DNA from: Rhodanobacter sp. C03
GTDB lineage: Bacteria > Pseudomonadota > Gammaproteobacteria > Xanthomonadales > Rhodanobacteraceae
Direction: 5' to 3'
DNA: 64,000 bases
Assembly (NCBI RefSeq): GCF_002001175.1
Contig: NZ_MUNT01000007.1
Location: 1 to 64,000, forward strand
Position 1 is the stretch's first letter; every line of letters starts with the position of its first letter. Made by a program: the position numbers and the translations under genes. A model generated the notes under the pieces. The model was not told the DNA's origin, ran no database searches, and saw only the letters and a program-made list of their open reading frames with translations. Positions 7,909 to 15,857 of the stretch are shown piece after piece.

Positions 7909-9254
7909 CTGAGGTTTCCCCACGTTTTCATGCGGCCACAGCCATCTGATCGAGCAGTGCCGGAGACGGCTTTCGTATTTGCTCCATGAGTTCTTCAAGC
8001 CTGGCATTCGACCATCGTCTCACTAGCGCCTCACGGCCGAGCCGCACGATCGAGTACAGCCGTCGCCTGGATCGAAACGGCATCAGCCATTGATCGATGC
8101 CTGCGGTTTCGCAAGCCATACCGACCAGCCAACTGGCGAAGGCCGCCATCGTGTGGAGTAACAGCAACACCTCGATGCGCTTGCGCTTGCGGGTCAAGCT
8201 GTCCTCAAAGGCATGACCGTAGCGGTGCGATTTGAGGTCCCGGAAGGACAGTTCGATCTGCATGCGTCGCGCATACAACGCGACCATCTGCCGGGCGCTC
8301 AAGTGACTCAGTGTCGGTGAAGCGACGAGGAGCCATGGCTCCCGCTCACGCGCCGCGTTCTGCTTGCTCTTCTTGGTGCGCGAGGGCACGCCCTGACGAT
8401 TGCGTTGCTTGCGTCCCTTCGGTGGCTTGGCATGCACTACCACGCGGCAGCGCCAGGGCTTCGCGCGCACCGTATCCATCAGCCCCAAGTCGCGTGGCGC
8501 GGCGACGGCCAACTCATAGAGCGCCCGACACGGTACCGACGCATCCGGCGTATCCACTGTATCGACAGGCTTGACCAGCGTGCGGTGGCGCAGACGGCCA
8601 AGCCAGTACCAACCCATCGCTTCGACGGCACGGAACCATGGCGCGCGAAAGCCGGCATCGGTGACCAGGATCGGCTGTACATCATCAGGAATCAGCGTCG
8701 CCAACCGTTGCATGAACTGCTTCTCTGCCGCCGGCGAACCCTGTTGTCCGTCGGGGAAGACCATGTCCAATATCGTCAGGGTGCGACCACCGACGGGAAC
8801 CGCCGCGCGTAAAAGATGCCAGCGCTGATCGGCCTTCAGATTGCACCAGTCCAGCACGATGACCGGATGCGGGCCGCGCAGCAGCCAGCGCGCCATGGCC
8901 GCATGCAGATGTTCACGCTCCGCGTGCAGATGCGGGTTGCCCAGCAGTCGATCAAGCGCCTTCAGCGGCGCACGGATACGCTCTGCCTCAGGCCATGCGC
9001 GGGCGACGTCGATCAGGGTCAGGCGTCGGCCGTGGATCAACGCTTCCACGGCGCGCAACAACACGCGACGGCGCAGCGCATGCATCGGCTGCAGTGCATC
9101 GCCCAGGCACTTTTTGCAATACTTTGGTCGCGCGCATGGTGTGGTCTCCTCTGGCTTCGTAACCCGTGAGGAATGACCGCATCATGCGCGCACCGTTCCT
9201 TCAGTCCGCACGCAAGGCGTTGATTGAGCGAGGAGATTCGTGGGGAAACCTCAG
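7909..9254 (-). mobile_element. IS4-family insertion sequence, 1346 bp, with target duplication
   Basis: The element is bounded by a perfect 16-bp inverted repeat: CTGAGGTTTCCCCACG at 7909-7924 and its complement at 9239-9254. Immediately outside, the 9-mer GGACGGAGG occurs on both sides (7900-7908 and 9255-9263), a target-site duplication of the length produced by IS10-like IS4 elements. Inside is one transposase gene on the minus strand. The target is a copy of the 83-bp dispersed repeat, whose uninterrupted version lies at 9679. Intact ends and perfect target duplication indicate a fairly recent insertion. Confidence 0.9.
7928..9085 (-). CDS. IS4-family DDE transposase, possibly frameshifted near its N-terminus
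   Basis: 385 residues from the in-frame ATG at 9085. The catalytic triad is visible as Asp79 (VIVLDWCN), Asp143 (VTDAGFR) and Glu278 (MQIELSFRDLK). Tyr271, Arg274, Glu278 and Lys285 match the Y-(2)-R-(3)-E-(6)-K signature of the IS4 family exactly. It cuts and re-joins the ends of the surrounding element. A better start seems to be the ATG at 9137, whose product begins MRATKVLQK like relatives, but that frame runs out of register with the main frame about 10 codons later; one extra base around 9105-9112 would explain this. Activity therefore depends on initiation at 9085 or on frameshifting. Confidence 0.85.
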   Translation of the reverse strand: MHALRRRVLLRAVEALIHGRRLTLIDVARAWPEAERIRAPLKALDRLLGNPHLHAEREHLHAAMARWLLRGPHPVIVLDWCNLKADQRWHLLRAAVPVGGRTLTILDMVFPDGQQGSPAAEKQFMQRLATLIPDDVQPILVTDAGFRAPWFRAVEAMGWYWLGRLRHRTLVKPVDTVDTPDASVPCRALYELAVAAPRDLGLMDTVRAKPWRCRVVVHAKPPKGRKQRNRQGVPSRTKKSKQNAAREREPWLLVASPTLSHLSARQMVALYARRMQIELSFRDLKSHRYGHAFEDSLTRKRKRIEVLLLLHTMAAFASWLVGMACETAGIDQWLMPFRSRRRLYSIVRLGREALVRRWSNARLEELMEQIRKPSPALLDQMAVAA

Positions 9255-9337
9255 GGACGGAGGAAGTTAAGCGTCGGAGCTTGCGCTTGTCCGCAGTGAG
9301 CCAAGGCATGCTGGGATACGAAGCAGTGTCAGGTTCA
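9255..9337 (+). repeat. 83-bp dispersed repeat, copy A (interrupted by the IS4 element)
   Basis: From GGACGGAGGAAGTTAAGCGT to AGTGTCAGGTTCA it matches copy B (9679-9761) with four substitutions. Its left flank (ACCGGGACGGAGG) lies on the other side of the insertion sequence, ending at 7908. On the minus strand both copies read NEPDTASY, then MPWL, KRKLRRLTSSVP, so the repeat may be the end of a formerly coding element. Confidence 0.85.
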
Positions 9338-9350
9338 CTTTGCTTGTTCC

Positions 9351-9545
9351 TCAAGCTGCCTGCGCGGGTTTCTCAGGAGCCTCCCAAGACTCTAGAAGCG
9401 CGTTGCATTCAGCGATTGTCATCTCGGCCAGGAAGGCTTCAGCGTCGGGGCGGTTGTCGAACCGCATGACGGGCTCGTTGAACTCGGTGTCGAATACAAC
9501 GAAACGATTGGCGATCGGTCGTACATCGAGCATGGCGTGATCCAT
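9351..9545 (-). CDS. Small hypothetical protein (64 aa)
   Basis: An acidic 64-residue frame lying between the two copies of the 83-bp repeat. It has a balanced composition (RFVVFDTEFNEPVMRFDN) that looks more like a real protein than a chance frame, but there is no obvious ribosome binding site before the ATG and no family is recognised. It could be cargo or a leftover of the element to which the flanking repeats belong. Confidence 0.35.
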   Translation of the reverse strand: MDHAMLDVRPIANRFVVFDTEFNEPVMRFDNRPDAEAFLAEMTIAECNALLESWEAPEKPAQAA

Positions 9546-9678
9546 GTGGTGAACGAGCGCTCCGATGTCGTCGCTCCAGCTGACTCACGAAGCGGCCATA
9601 GTCTCGCGCGTTTTGATGGGGAATGCATCTGAGAGGCGCGATTCCCCTTTCAGGGATGCATCTCATGAGCGGAAAACG

Positions 9679-9761
9679 GGACGGAGGAAGTTAAGCGTCG
9701 GAGCTTGCGCTTGTTCGCGATGAGCCAAGGCATGCTGCGATACGAAGCAGTGTCAGGTTCA
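9679..9761 (+). repeat. 83-bp dispersed repeat, copy B (intact)
   Basis: The uninterrupted counterpart of the copy at 9255. It shows the empty target site ACGGGACGGAGGAAGTTAAG, which confirms where the IS4 element went in. The 9-bp core GGGACGGAGG occurs once more at about 10474, next to the REP/MITE palindrome. Confidence 0.85.
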
Positions 9762-9765
9762 TTCA

Positions 9766-9807
9766 ACAAAGGTGTCTGAAACAAAGGTGGGGAATGAAAC
9801 AAAGGTG
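9766..9807 (+). repeat. Three spaced direct repeats ACAAAGGTG
   Basis: The nonamer ACAAAGGTG occurs at 9766-9774, 9781-9789 and 9799-9807, followed by TCAGGGACATTTTCC. The spacing (15 and 18 bases) is irregular and no partial palindromes accompany it, so it looks like debris of the adjoining repeat family rather than an iteron array. Confidence 0.5.
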
Positions 9808-9946
9808 TCAGGGACATTTTCCGCAATGCCCGTCCCACTGCGTACTCCACCTGATAGGGGCGGCGGAAGTTGTGAGGTGGCGGTTTCTGAGCTGCGTTTT
9901 TGGCCCGGACGTATACTGAACTCTGTTCCTTTCCGGGAGGTCTGCC

Positions 9947-10462
9947 ATGAAATCTTCCCTGCTTGTGCGTCTGCTGTGCACTGCCTGCATGACCCTCGCT
10001 TTCGTCACGGCGCAGGCGGCGACACCACCGGGCAACGTCGAGGTCCGTTACAAGGATCCGCAGCACTTCACCGAGGCCACGCGCAGCTCCGGGCCGCATC
10101 TGATCGACACCAGTGCATATCTGAAACCGCTCGAGGACTACATCGCCCAGCGTGCCTCGCGCATCCTGGCACCAGGCCAGCGGCTGGACATCGAGGTGAC
10201 CGATGTGGCCCGTGCTGGCGAATACGAGCCATGGCGCGGACCCCGTTTCAACGATGTGCGCATCATCAAGGACATGTATCCGCCGCGCATCGATCTGGAC
10301 TTCACCTTGTACGGTGCAGACGGCAAAGTGCTGCGCGAGGGCAGCCGCAAGCTGCGTAATCCGGCCTTTCTCAACCAGATTTCTGCTGCCGATCAGGACC
10401 CGCTGCGTTACGAGAAATCTCTGGTCAACGACTGGCTGCGCAAGGGCACCGGGAAGCTCTGA
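9947..10462 (+). CDS. DUF3016 family exported protein
   Basis: 171 residues with a signal peptide (1-24, ending AQA). The mature part matches DUF3016: VEVRYKDPQHFTE near the start, LDIEVTDVARAGEYEPWR, then VRIIKDMYPPRIDLDF and the GKVLREGSRKLRN block. Members are small periplasmic proteins of unknown function in Xanthomonadales and other gammaproteobacteria; length is normal. A good Shine-Dalgarno (GGGAGG, 7 bases before ATG) supports the start. It stands alone between repeat regions. Confidence 0.85.
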   Translation: MKSSLLVRLLCTACMTLAFVTAQAATPPGNVEVRYKDPQHFTEATRSSGPHLIDTSAYLKPLEDYIAQRASRILAPGQRLDIEVTDVARAGEYEPWRGPRFNDVRIIKDMYPPRIDLDFTLYGADGKVLREGSRKLRNPAFLNQISAADQDPLRYEKSLVNDWLRKGTGKL

Positions 10463-10527
10463 GGGTCGGTAGCGGGACGGAGGTGGTTACCTGGCGATGA
10501 CTATTCCCGCGATAAAGGTGGCAGGGT

Positions 10528-10672
10528 CGAATGGCACTTAACTTAAGCTCGTCATCCTCGCGAAGGCGAGGATCCAGCGACTTTGACGATCAGCGAAATG
10601 CCGAAGTCGCTGGATTCCTGCCTGCGCAGGAATGACGAAAAGTGAGGCTTTCGCTTAAGTAAGTGCCATTCG
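10528..10672 (+). repeat. REP doublet inside a MITE-like inverted repeat
   Basis: The outer arms CGAATGGCACTTAACTTAAGC (10528-10548) and GCTTAAGTAAGTGCCATTCG (10653-10672) are complementary apart from one inserted base. Inside are two REP-type palindromes, TCGTCATCCTCGCGAAGGCG with GGATCCAGCGACTT, and AAGTCGCTGGATTCC with CAGGAATGACGA, that also pair with each other. The whole can fold as one long hairpin of about 145 bases. REP sequences of this type are common between genes in Xanthomonadales; the extra 20-bp outer arms are less usual. Confidence 0.8.
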
Positions 10673-10708
10673 TGTCAGGGTTATTCGCGTGTCAACAGGA
10701 GCCACACC

Positions 10709-11368
10709 ATGGACCCCGACTTCTGGCACCAGCGCTGGCGCGAAGGCCGCATCGGTTTCCACCAGGACATGCCGACGCCGTTGCTGCTAGAGCACTGGCC
10801 GGCGCTGGAGCTGGTGTCCGGCAGCCAGGTGTTCGTGCCGCTGGCCGGCAAGTCGCAGGACCTGGTCTGGTTGGCGGCGCAGGGCCACCGCGTGCTGGGG
10901 GTGGAGCTGTCGCCGTTGGCGGTCGCGCAGTTCTTCGCCGAACACGGACTGACGCCGCAGGTGCATGACTCGCGCTACGGTCGCCACTACCGGGCCGGTG
11001 AGATCGAACTGATCTGCGGCGACGTTTTCAGCCTCGACGCCGACGTGCTGGCCGACTGCGCGGCGGTGTACGACCGCGCTGCGCTGATCGCGCTGCCGCC
11101 ACCGCTGCGCCGTGGCTATGTGGGTGAGCTGCATGCGCTGCTCCCGGTGGGTTGCCGCGGCCTGCTGATCACGCTGGAGTATCCGCCACACGAAAAGCAG
11201 GGGCCGCCGTTCGACGTACCGGAAGCCGAGGTGCGCGAGCTGTATGACCGTGACTGGCGTGTGGAAACCCTGGAGCGCAGCGATATCCTCGCGCAGCAGC
11301 CGGGTTTCGTCGCCGAAGGAGTGAGTGCGTTGGAGACGGTGGTGTACCAGCTGTCACGGAAGGCGTGA
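10709..11368 (+). CDS. tpm: Thiopurine S-methyltransferase family protein
   Basis: 219 residues, the usual length of bacterial TPMT. The start MDPDFWHQRWREGRIGFH is diagnostic, followed by the SAM-binding segment VFVPLAGKSQDLVWLA and VLGVELSPLAV. The enzyme transfers methyl groups from SAM to thiols, and bacterial members can methylate selenium and tellurium compounds. It is cytoplasmic. AGGAG nine bases before ATG supports the start. The gene is separated from the DUF3016 gene by the REP/MITE palindrome and is probably transcribed alone. Confidence 0.9.
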   Translation: MDPDFWHQRWREGRIGFHQDMPTPLLLEHWPALELVSGSQVFVPLAGKSQDLVWLAAQGHRVLGVELSPLAVAQFFAEHGLTPQVHDSRYGRHYRAGEIELICGDVFSLDADVLADCAAVYDRAALIALPPPLRRGYVGELHALLPVGCRGLLITLEYPPHEKQGPPFDVPEAEVRELYDRDWRVETLERSDILAQQPGFVAEGVSALETVVYQLSRKA

Positions 11369-11439
11369 AGCCTGGCGGATCGTTATCTTGAAACCGGTCG
11401 GCCCCTTTGCTGTATTCCAGCGGTCACAGGCCCAACCCG

Positions 11440-11811
11440 ATGCTCGCACTTTCCATCGTCAGTCCGAACGGCGCCAACATCGCGGCGGGGCGCAAGACGC
11501 TCGAAATCCGCACGTGGCGTCCGCCGCAGTTGCCATTGCGGGATCCGCTGATCATCGAGAACAGGATCTTTCTCACCGGCGAGGATGAAATCGATCCCGC
11601 AGGCATCGCGGTCGCCGTGGTGGATATCGAGGAAGTGCACGCCTGGCAGCCGTGGCAACTGGAGGCGGCCTGCACCAGCCAGTGGACGCCGGACCGATGG
11701 GCCTGGCATGTCAGCCGGGTGCGGCCGATCGCCGGTGCGTTCCATCTGCCGGCCCAGCGCAAGCTGTATCACGTGGTGGTCAGTGACGCGCTGCTTGCGT
11801 GCCTGAACTGA
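11440..11811 (+). CDS. ASCH domain protein
   Basis: 123 residues from ATG 11440. The N-terminal ALSIVSPNGANIAAGRKTLE and the following IRTWRP and LIIENR are characteristic of ASCH/PUA-like proteins, which bind RNA or modified nucleobases. I prefer ATG 11440 to the TTG 33 bases upstream because the conserved ASCH beta-strand starts there. The function in this organism is unknown, and there is no operon partner. The 294 bases that follow contain only a short imperfect palindrome near 11890-11925 and no gene. Confidence 0.75.
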   Translation: MLALSIVSPNGANIAAGRKTLEIRTWRPPQLPLRDPLIIENRIFLTGEDEIDPAGIAVAVVDIEEVHAWQPWQLEAACTSQWTPDRWAWHVSRVRPIAGAFHLPAQRKLYHVVVSDALLACLN

Positions 11812-12105
11812 TCGGGGATCGTGCTGATCGAGGACCGGGCCACGTTACCTCGCTTGGTGACAATGCAGCTCGCTGCATCCCAAGCAAAAGGCCTAAGTAT
11901 AAACGCCTAGGAGATAGGCCCTTTGCGGCCGACGGCTAGCGCTTGCGTGTTATGGAGGCCGCCCTGGCGTGGCGCTAGGCTCCGCCATGCGTCGCAGGTC
12001 ACACGCGCGCTTTTGAAGTGACGTTCGTCCTTCGCATCACCCGATCCGCCACGCCAACGGAGCCTTTGCTCGTGACGGGTCATGCACCCTTCCGGGAGAG
12101 CTGCC

Positions 12106-13569
12106 GTGTACGACTATTTCTTTGCTGGCAATCAATACATCCGCGTCACTCGCGACGACACGGGGCCGGGCGTGGTGGACGCCGGTTATCCGCGGACCAT
12201 TTCACCCAACTGGGGCTGGGGTTCGTTCGGCGCCAACGGCATCGACGCGGCGCTGTACAGCGGCTCGAAGTGCTATTTCTTCGCAGGCAGCGAATACATC
12301 CGGGTGACGCGCGGGGTGACCGGGCCGGGCACGATCGATCCGGGTTACCCGCGGCCGATTGCACCCAACTGGGGTTGGGGCGCGTTTGGCGCCAATGGCA
12401 TCGATGCGGCGCTGTACAGCAACTCGAAGTGCTATTTCTTTTCGGGCAAGGAATACATTCGCGTGACGCGCGGCGAGACTGGCCCGGGCACTGTGGATGC
12501 GGGCTATCCGCGGCCGATCTCGGTGTGGGGTTGGGGCTCGTTCGGTGCCAACGGCATCGATGCTGCGCTGTATAGCGGCTCGCGCTGCTATTTCTTTTCC
12601 GGCGACCAGTACATCCGGGTCACGCGCGCCGACGAAGGTGCCGGCACGGTGGATGCCGGCTACCCCAGATCCATTTCGCCGAACTGGGGCTGGGGAAGTT
12701 TTGGCAGCGGTGGCATTGGCGCGGCGCTCAACAGTGGCGGCACGTATGCGGCTATCCCGGCGCAAGGCCTGGGCAGCAATTCGAATTACTTCCTGTACAG
12801 CCCGGCCAAGCCCGTGTTGGAAGGCGCTGTCAGCAAGGAGAAGATCCGCGTGGGTTCCGGGCTCCCGGTGTTCACCTCGTGCAATCACCTGCGGGGACTC
12901 TCAGCGCACATCATCGTGGACACCGACATCACCGGCACCAACGGCTTCGGTTTCCAGATCAACGCGTACTCGGCCAGGGGTGACTACGTCGGTGCGCAGC
13001 AGTACGTGGTGCTGCTCATTCCGAACAACAGTTCGCCCAGCCTGACGTGTGTGGTGTGCAACTTTCATGAGAAGCAGGAGCCGTTGATCAACATTCAGCC
13101 CAGGCTGGCCAACCTGCCGACCAATACGCTGCCCGCCGGGTACCAGATCATCATCACCTTGTTGAACGACGCGGCCGACAACATCACCGGAGCGACCTAT
13201 GTGGTGATCGACAACCACGGCCATACCATCGGCAACAAAACCATTTCACTGAGCGATCAGCCCGCTGAGAACCTGGCACCCATCGTCGCCTTCCAGGTCA
13301 ACTTCGTGGGCGACATCAACGGCGCCACCACCACGCTCGCCTCCGGCGCGGGCACCATGACCTACACCGCCTCCAACCTGATGTCGGTGCTGAACACCGA
13401 ACCCGCATGCGTGGACTGGACGTTCCGCACGGTGGAAGCGGCCAACAGCATGTACAGCCTGCTGCCCAATACACCGAGCCAAAGCTTTACCCAGTCGTTC
13501 GGTTTGAGCGTGGACGGCAAAGTGATCCACCGTGTCGGTGGGGTCGAGCACAAGTTGATGGCCCGATAG
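12106..13569 (+). CDS. Hemopexin-repeat (photopexin-like) protein
   Basis: 487 residues from GTG 12106, preceded by GGGAG at a good distance; an ATG 24 bases upstream is an alternative. Residues 1 to about 208 are four hemopexin-type repeats of 53 residues, each with YFFxGxxYIRVTR, GPGxxDxGYP and WGWGSFGANGIDAALY. The C-terminal 280 residues are beta-rich, with no family I recognise. No signal peptide or membrane segment is visible. Hemopexin repeats are rare in bacteria; the known photopexins of Photorhabdus are suspected to scavenge haem-like ligands or to act in insect hosts. The function here is unknown; the gene is flanked by intergenic stretches of about 300 bases. Confidence 0.8.
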   Translation: MYDYFFAGNQYIRVTRDDTGPGVVDAGYPRTISPNWGWGSFGANGIDAALYSGSKCYFFAGSEYIRVTRGVTGPGTIDPGYPRPIAPNWGWGAFGANGIDAALYSNSKCYFFSGKEYIRVTRGETGPGTVDAGYPRPISVWGWGSFGANGIDAALYSGSRCYFFSGDQYIRVTRADEGAGTVDAGYPRSISPNWGWGSFGSGGIGAALNSGGTYAAIPAQGLGSNSNYFLYSPAKPVLEGAVSKEKIRVGSGLPVFTSCNHLRGLSAHIIVDTDITGTNGFGFQINAYSARGDYVGAQQYVVLLIPNNSSPSLTCVVCNFHEKQEPLINIQPRLANLPTNTLPAGYQIIITLLNDAADNITGATYVVIDNHGHTIGNKTISLSDQPAENLAPIVAFQVNFVGDINGATTTLASGAGTMTYTASNLMSVLNTEPACVDWTFRTVEAANSMYSLLPNTPSQSFTQSFGLSVDGKVIHRVGGVEHKLMAR

Positions 13570-13867
13570 TTCGCTCGAAAACATCATCGACACCGCCTTG
13601 GCGACATGTCGCCAGTTCCTTGTCGCTCGGCTCTGGAGTTCCTTCGCCGTATTCGCCAACACCCGCTCCAGCGCTGAGCGGCCTGTGAGATGAATGACGG
13701 TCGATCACGGACTCCATGATGCCGAGGTGGGGCAGATTCCTGTCGAGGCGTACGAGGCCTGCGGGAATGGTGCAGCCCAACCGCCGTCAACCTCGTCTTG
13801 ATAGGTGGGGTGTGCCGGTGACGGGGTCAGCTTCATTTATCATGGCCCCAAGTCACGGGAAGCAACC
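13570..13867. other. Intergenic stretch with no recognised feature
   Basis: Between the hemopexin-repeat gene and the GFA gene I see no coding frame with a start and ribosome binding site, no strong hairpin and no repeat. It presumably holds the promoter of the GFA-family gene. Confidence 0.4.
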
Positions 13868-14257
13868 ATGATCGAAGGCTCATGCCACTGCGGCGCAGTG
13901 CGATGGCAGCTCGACGGCCAGCCCGATGGGGCCACGGCCTGCAACTGCACGCTCTGCCGCCGCTACGGCGCGCTCTGGGCCTACGACTACGTGGACGAAG
14001 GCATTCGCGTCACGGGGCACACGCAGGCCTATGTCCGTGGCAAGGCGATCGAGTTCCACTTCTGTCCGGTCTGCGGCTGCATGTTGTGCTGGCGCGGTCT
14101 CGAGACGGACGAGGCAGGGCGTCGCCGCACCGCCGTCAATCTGCGCCTGGCCGAACCCGACGCCGTGGCGCAGATTCCCATCGATCATTTCGATGGACTG
14201 GACACCTTCGAAGACTTGCCGCGTGATGGCCGCTGCGTCGCCGACTACTGGTTCTAA
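13868..14257 (+). CDS. GFA family (glutathione-dependent formaldehyde-activating enzyme-like) zinc protein
   Basis: 129 residues. The zinc-binding cysteines lie in CHCGAVRW near the start, in ACNCTLCRRYG about residues 33-40 and in CPVCGCMLCW about residues 65-74, the pattern of the Mss4-like GFA fold. True Gfa speeds the reaction of formaldehyde with glutathione; many relatives have unknown substrates. The start at ATG 13868 puts the first zinc motif six residues in, as in relatives, and has GGGAAG upstream. Confidence 0.85.
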   Translation: MIEGSCHCGAVRWQLDGQPDGATACNCTLCRRYGALWAYDYVDEGIRVTGHTQAYVRGKAIEFHFCPVCGCMLCWRGLETDEAGRRRTAVNLRLAEPDAVAQIPIDHFDGLDTFEDLPRDGRCVADYWF

Positions 14258-14459
14258 CGGGTCAGAGTCCGTTTCGTGCATCCAGCCAGATCAAGGCGGG
14301 GCTCTCCTGCCTTTCCTTCTGCGCCGGCTGCTCGTCTGACTGCACGCCAGCGTCTGGAAGGGATGGCTTAACAGATTGATGGGACGTCCAGCAGGCAGAA
14401 CTGTCATGCCTGGGCGCGTTCGCTTATCCTCACCTGTTTCAGGAACCCGGATACCCGAT

Positions 14460-15062
14460 ATGAATATGCATCGCTCATGTTTCACCGCCGCGCTGATTGT
14501 CGCAGCCGGTCTCTCCACTGCTCCGGTGTATTCCGCGCAGGCTGTCGATCCTCTCGTTGGCACTGCCGTGCCGGGCGTGTGCATGCTTTCGCGTGAGGCG
14601 GTTTTTGCACAGGCCAAGATCGGGCAGGCGGCGAGCCAGCGGCTGAGCCAGTTGGCGGCCCAGGCCAGGTCGCAGCTGGACGCCCAGGGCAAGCCGCTGC
14701 AGGCAGAGGTGCAGAGTTTCCGGCAGAAGGCCGCGTCGTTGAGCGAAACGCAGCGCAATCAGCAGGGTGAAGCCCTGCAGATGCGGTCGCAGGCTCTGCA
14801 GGAGCAGGCGGACGAGCTCGATGAGCGTATCAAGCTGACCCGTGCCAAGGCCATGCAGACCATCGGCCAGGATGCACAGCCGATCGCCGCCGACGCCTAC
14901 AAGAGCCATCACTGCGGGCTGCTGCTGAACCGTGACGCAGTGCTGAGCGGCAACATGACCAACGACCTCACCGGCGAAGTGATCGAGGGCCTGGACCGCA
15001 AGGTCAGCACGATCGATTTCAACCTGGAGCCGCTGCCGAGCAAGACCGCCGCCAAGCCGTGA
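14460..15062 (+). CDS. OmpH/Skp-like periplasmic protein
   Basis: 200 residues from ATG 14460. A signal peptide (about 1-28, ending YSAQA) is followed by GVCMLSREAVFAQAKIGQAA, the N-terminal pattern of the OmpH/Skp family, and then by a long Gln/Ala/Glu-rich helical region (about 60-145) that would form the tentacle coiled coil of a Skp-like trimer. Skp holds unfolded outer-membrane proteins in the periplasm. It is not next to bamA or lpxD, so it is likely a paralogue rather than the housekeeping skp. Upstream in-frame codons are ignored because the signal peptide starts here. Confidence 0.75.
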   Translation: MNMHRSCFTAALIVAAGLSTAPVYSAQAVDPLVGTAVPGVCMLSREAVFAQAKIGQAASQRLSQLAAQARSQLDAQGKPLQAEVQSFRQKAASLSETQRNQQGEALQMRSQALQEQADELDERIKLTRAKAMQTIGQDAQPIAADAYKSHHCGLLLNRDAVLSGNMTNDLTGEVIEGLDRKVSTIDFNLEPLPSKTAAKP

Positions 15063-15127
15063 GGTAGACGCGGCCAGGCGAAGCCGGCGCCCTCGCGGAG
15101 CGCCGGTCGTGGTCAGCAGCGCTGCAC

Positions 15128-15349
15128 CTATTCGTCCATGCCGATCAGGCTCTCGATGTCGAGTTCGGCGGAGAACAGGCCTCGATCCATCGCTTCGTCG
15201 CGGCTCAACGAGGATACGTTCAGCGGCTTGGGTACGAGGCCGATTTTCTTGATCTCGCCGCTCCTGCTCACCTCGTAGCCGGCATGGTCGTACTTGATCT
15301 GATAGGTGTAGCGCTTGCCTTGTATACGTCGGTAGGTTGCCTTGCGCAT
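15128..15349 (-). CDS. Small conserved-looking hypothetical protein (73 aa)
   Basis: 73 residues, basic N-terminal half (YRRIQGKRYTYQIKYDHAG) and acidic C-terminus (SAELDIESLIGMDE). A purine-rich AAGAGAG precedes the ATG. No domain is recognised; there is no signal peptide. It is transcribed away from the TonB-dependent receptor gene. Composition and codon use fit a real gene. Confidence 0.55.
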   Translation of the reverse strand: MRKATYRRIQGKRYTYQIKYDHAGYEVSRSGEIKKIGLVPKPLNVSSLSRDEAMDRGLFSAELDIESLIGMDE

Positions 15350-15857
15350 CGCTCTCTTGCTCTTGCCCTGCGGCCTTCGTCAACGGTCAGCGCCAGCATC
15401 ACGGTTTGTTCGGCGCATTCACTGAAAGTTTTTGCAAGATGCTTGCCAGACTGGCCGGGAGCCTGGGTAGGTGTCGCACATCGGCAACGACAGCGTGGCT
15501 CGGGCCATGCTCCAACCGCCCACGACCCCAGCGCGCGGTCATTGCGGTCGGAATCCATACTTTCGGGAATGGGTTGATCGAGCGGCAAAACAACGCGTCC
15601 AGACGCCCTCGTATGGCTGCGCTGCGTCAGGAAGTGACCCCCGGCGCGCATGTCGCAGCTGGCGGCCTTGAGTGCCGCCGGCGCGGCCAGTCAGCCGCAC
15701 ATGCACAACCGAAAGCAGGTGCGCACGCGGCATCTTGATCCGCAAGATATCCGTGAGCGTCGTAATGACACGGCGCAGGTATGTGCTTTACATTGCTTAA
15801 CCATGGAGCTTGGCCGCTGCAAGACGAAGCCGCAATGGATCCTCAAGGGAGATAGCA
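15350..15857. promoter_or_regulatory. Divergent intergenic region upstream of the TonB-dependent receptor, with one palindrome
   Basis: The only notable sequence in these 508 bases is the palindrome ATCTTGATCCGCAAGAT (15732-15748; 6-bp arms, 5-bp spacer), about 110 bases before the receptor start. It could be a repressor operator, since such receptors are usually substrate-controlled, but no regulator gene is adjacent. No convincing coding frame is present. Confidence 0.3.

Noticed and set aside
7147-8007. Several short minus-strand frames over the tandem repeat
   Set aside because: They repeat with the DNA unit and contain no recognisable domain except the IstB-like end listed separately.
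12106-12740. Regular repeats suggesting a CRISPR array
   Set aside because: The repeats are about 159 bases long, coding and in frame (53-residue hemopexin units), with no spacers. No CRISPR array was seen in the window.
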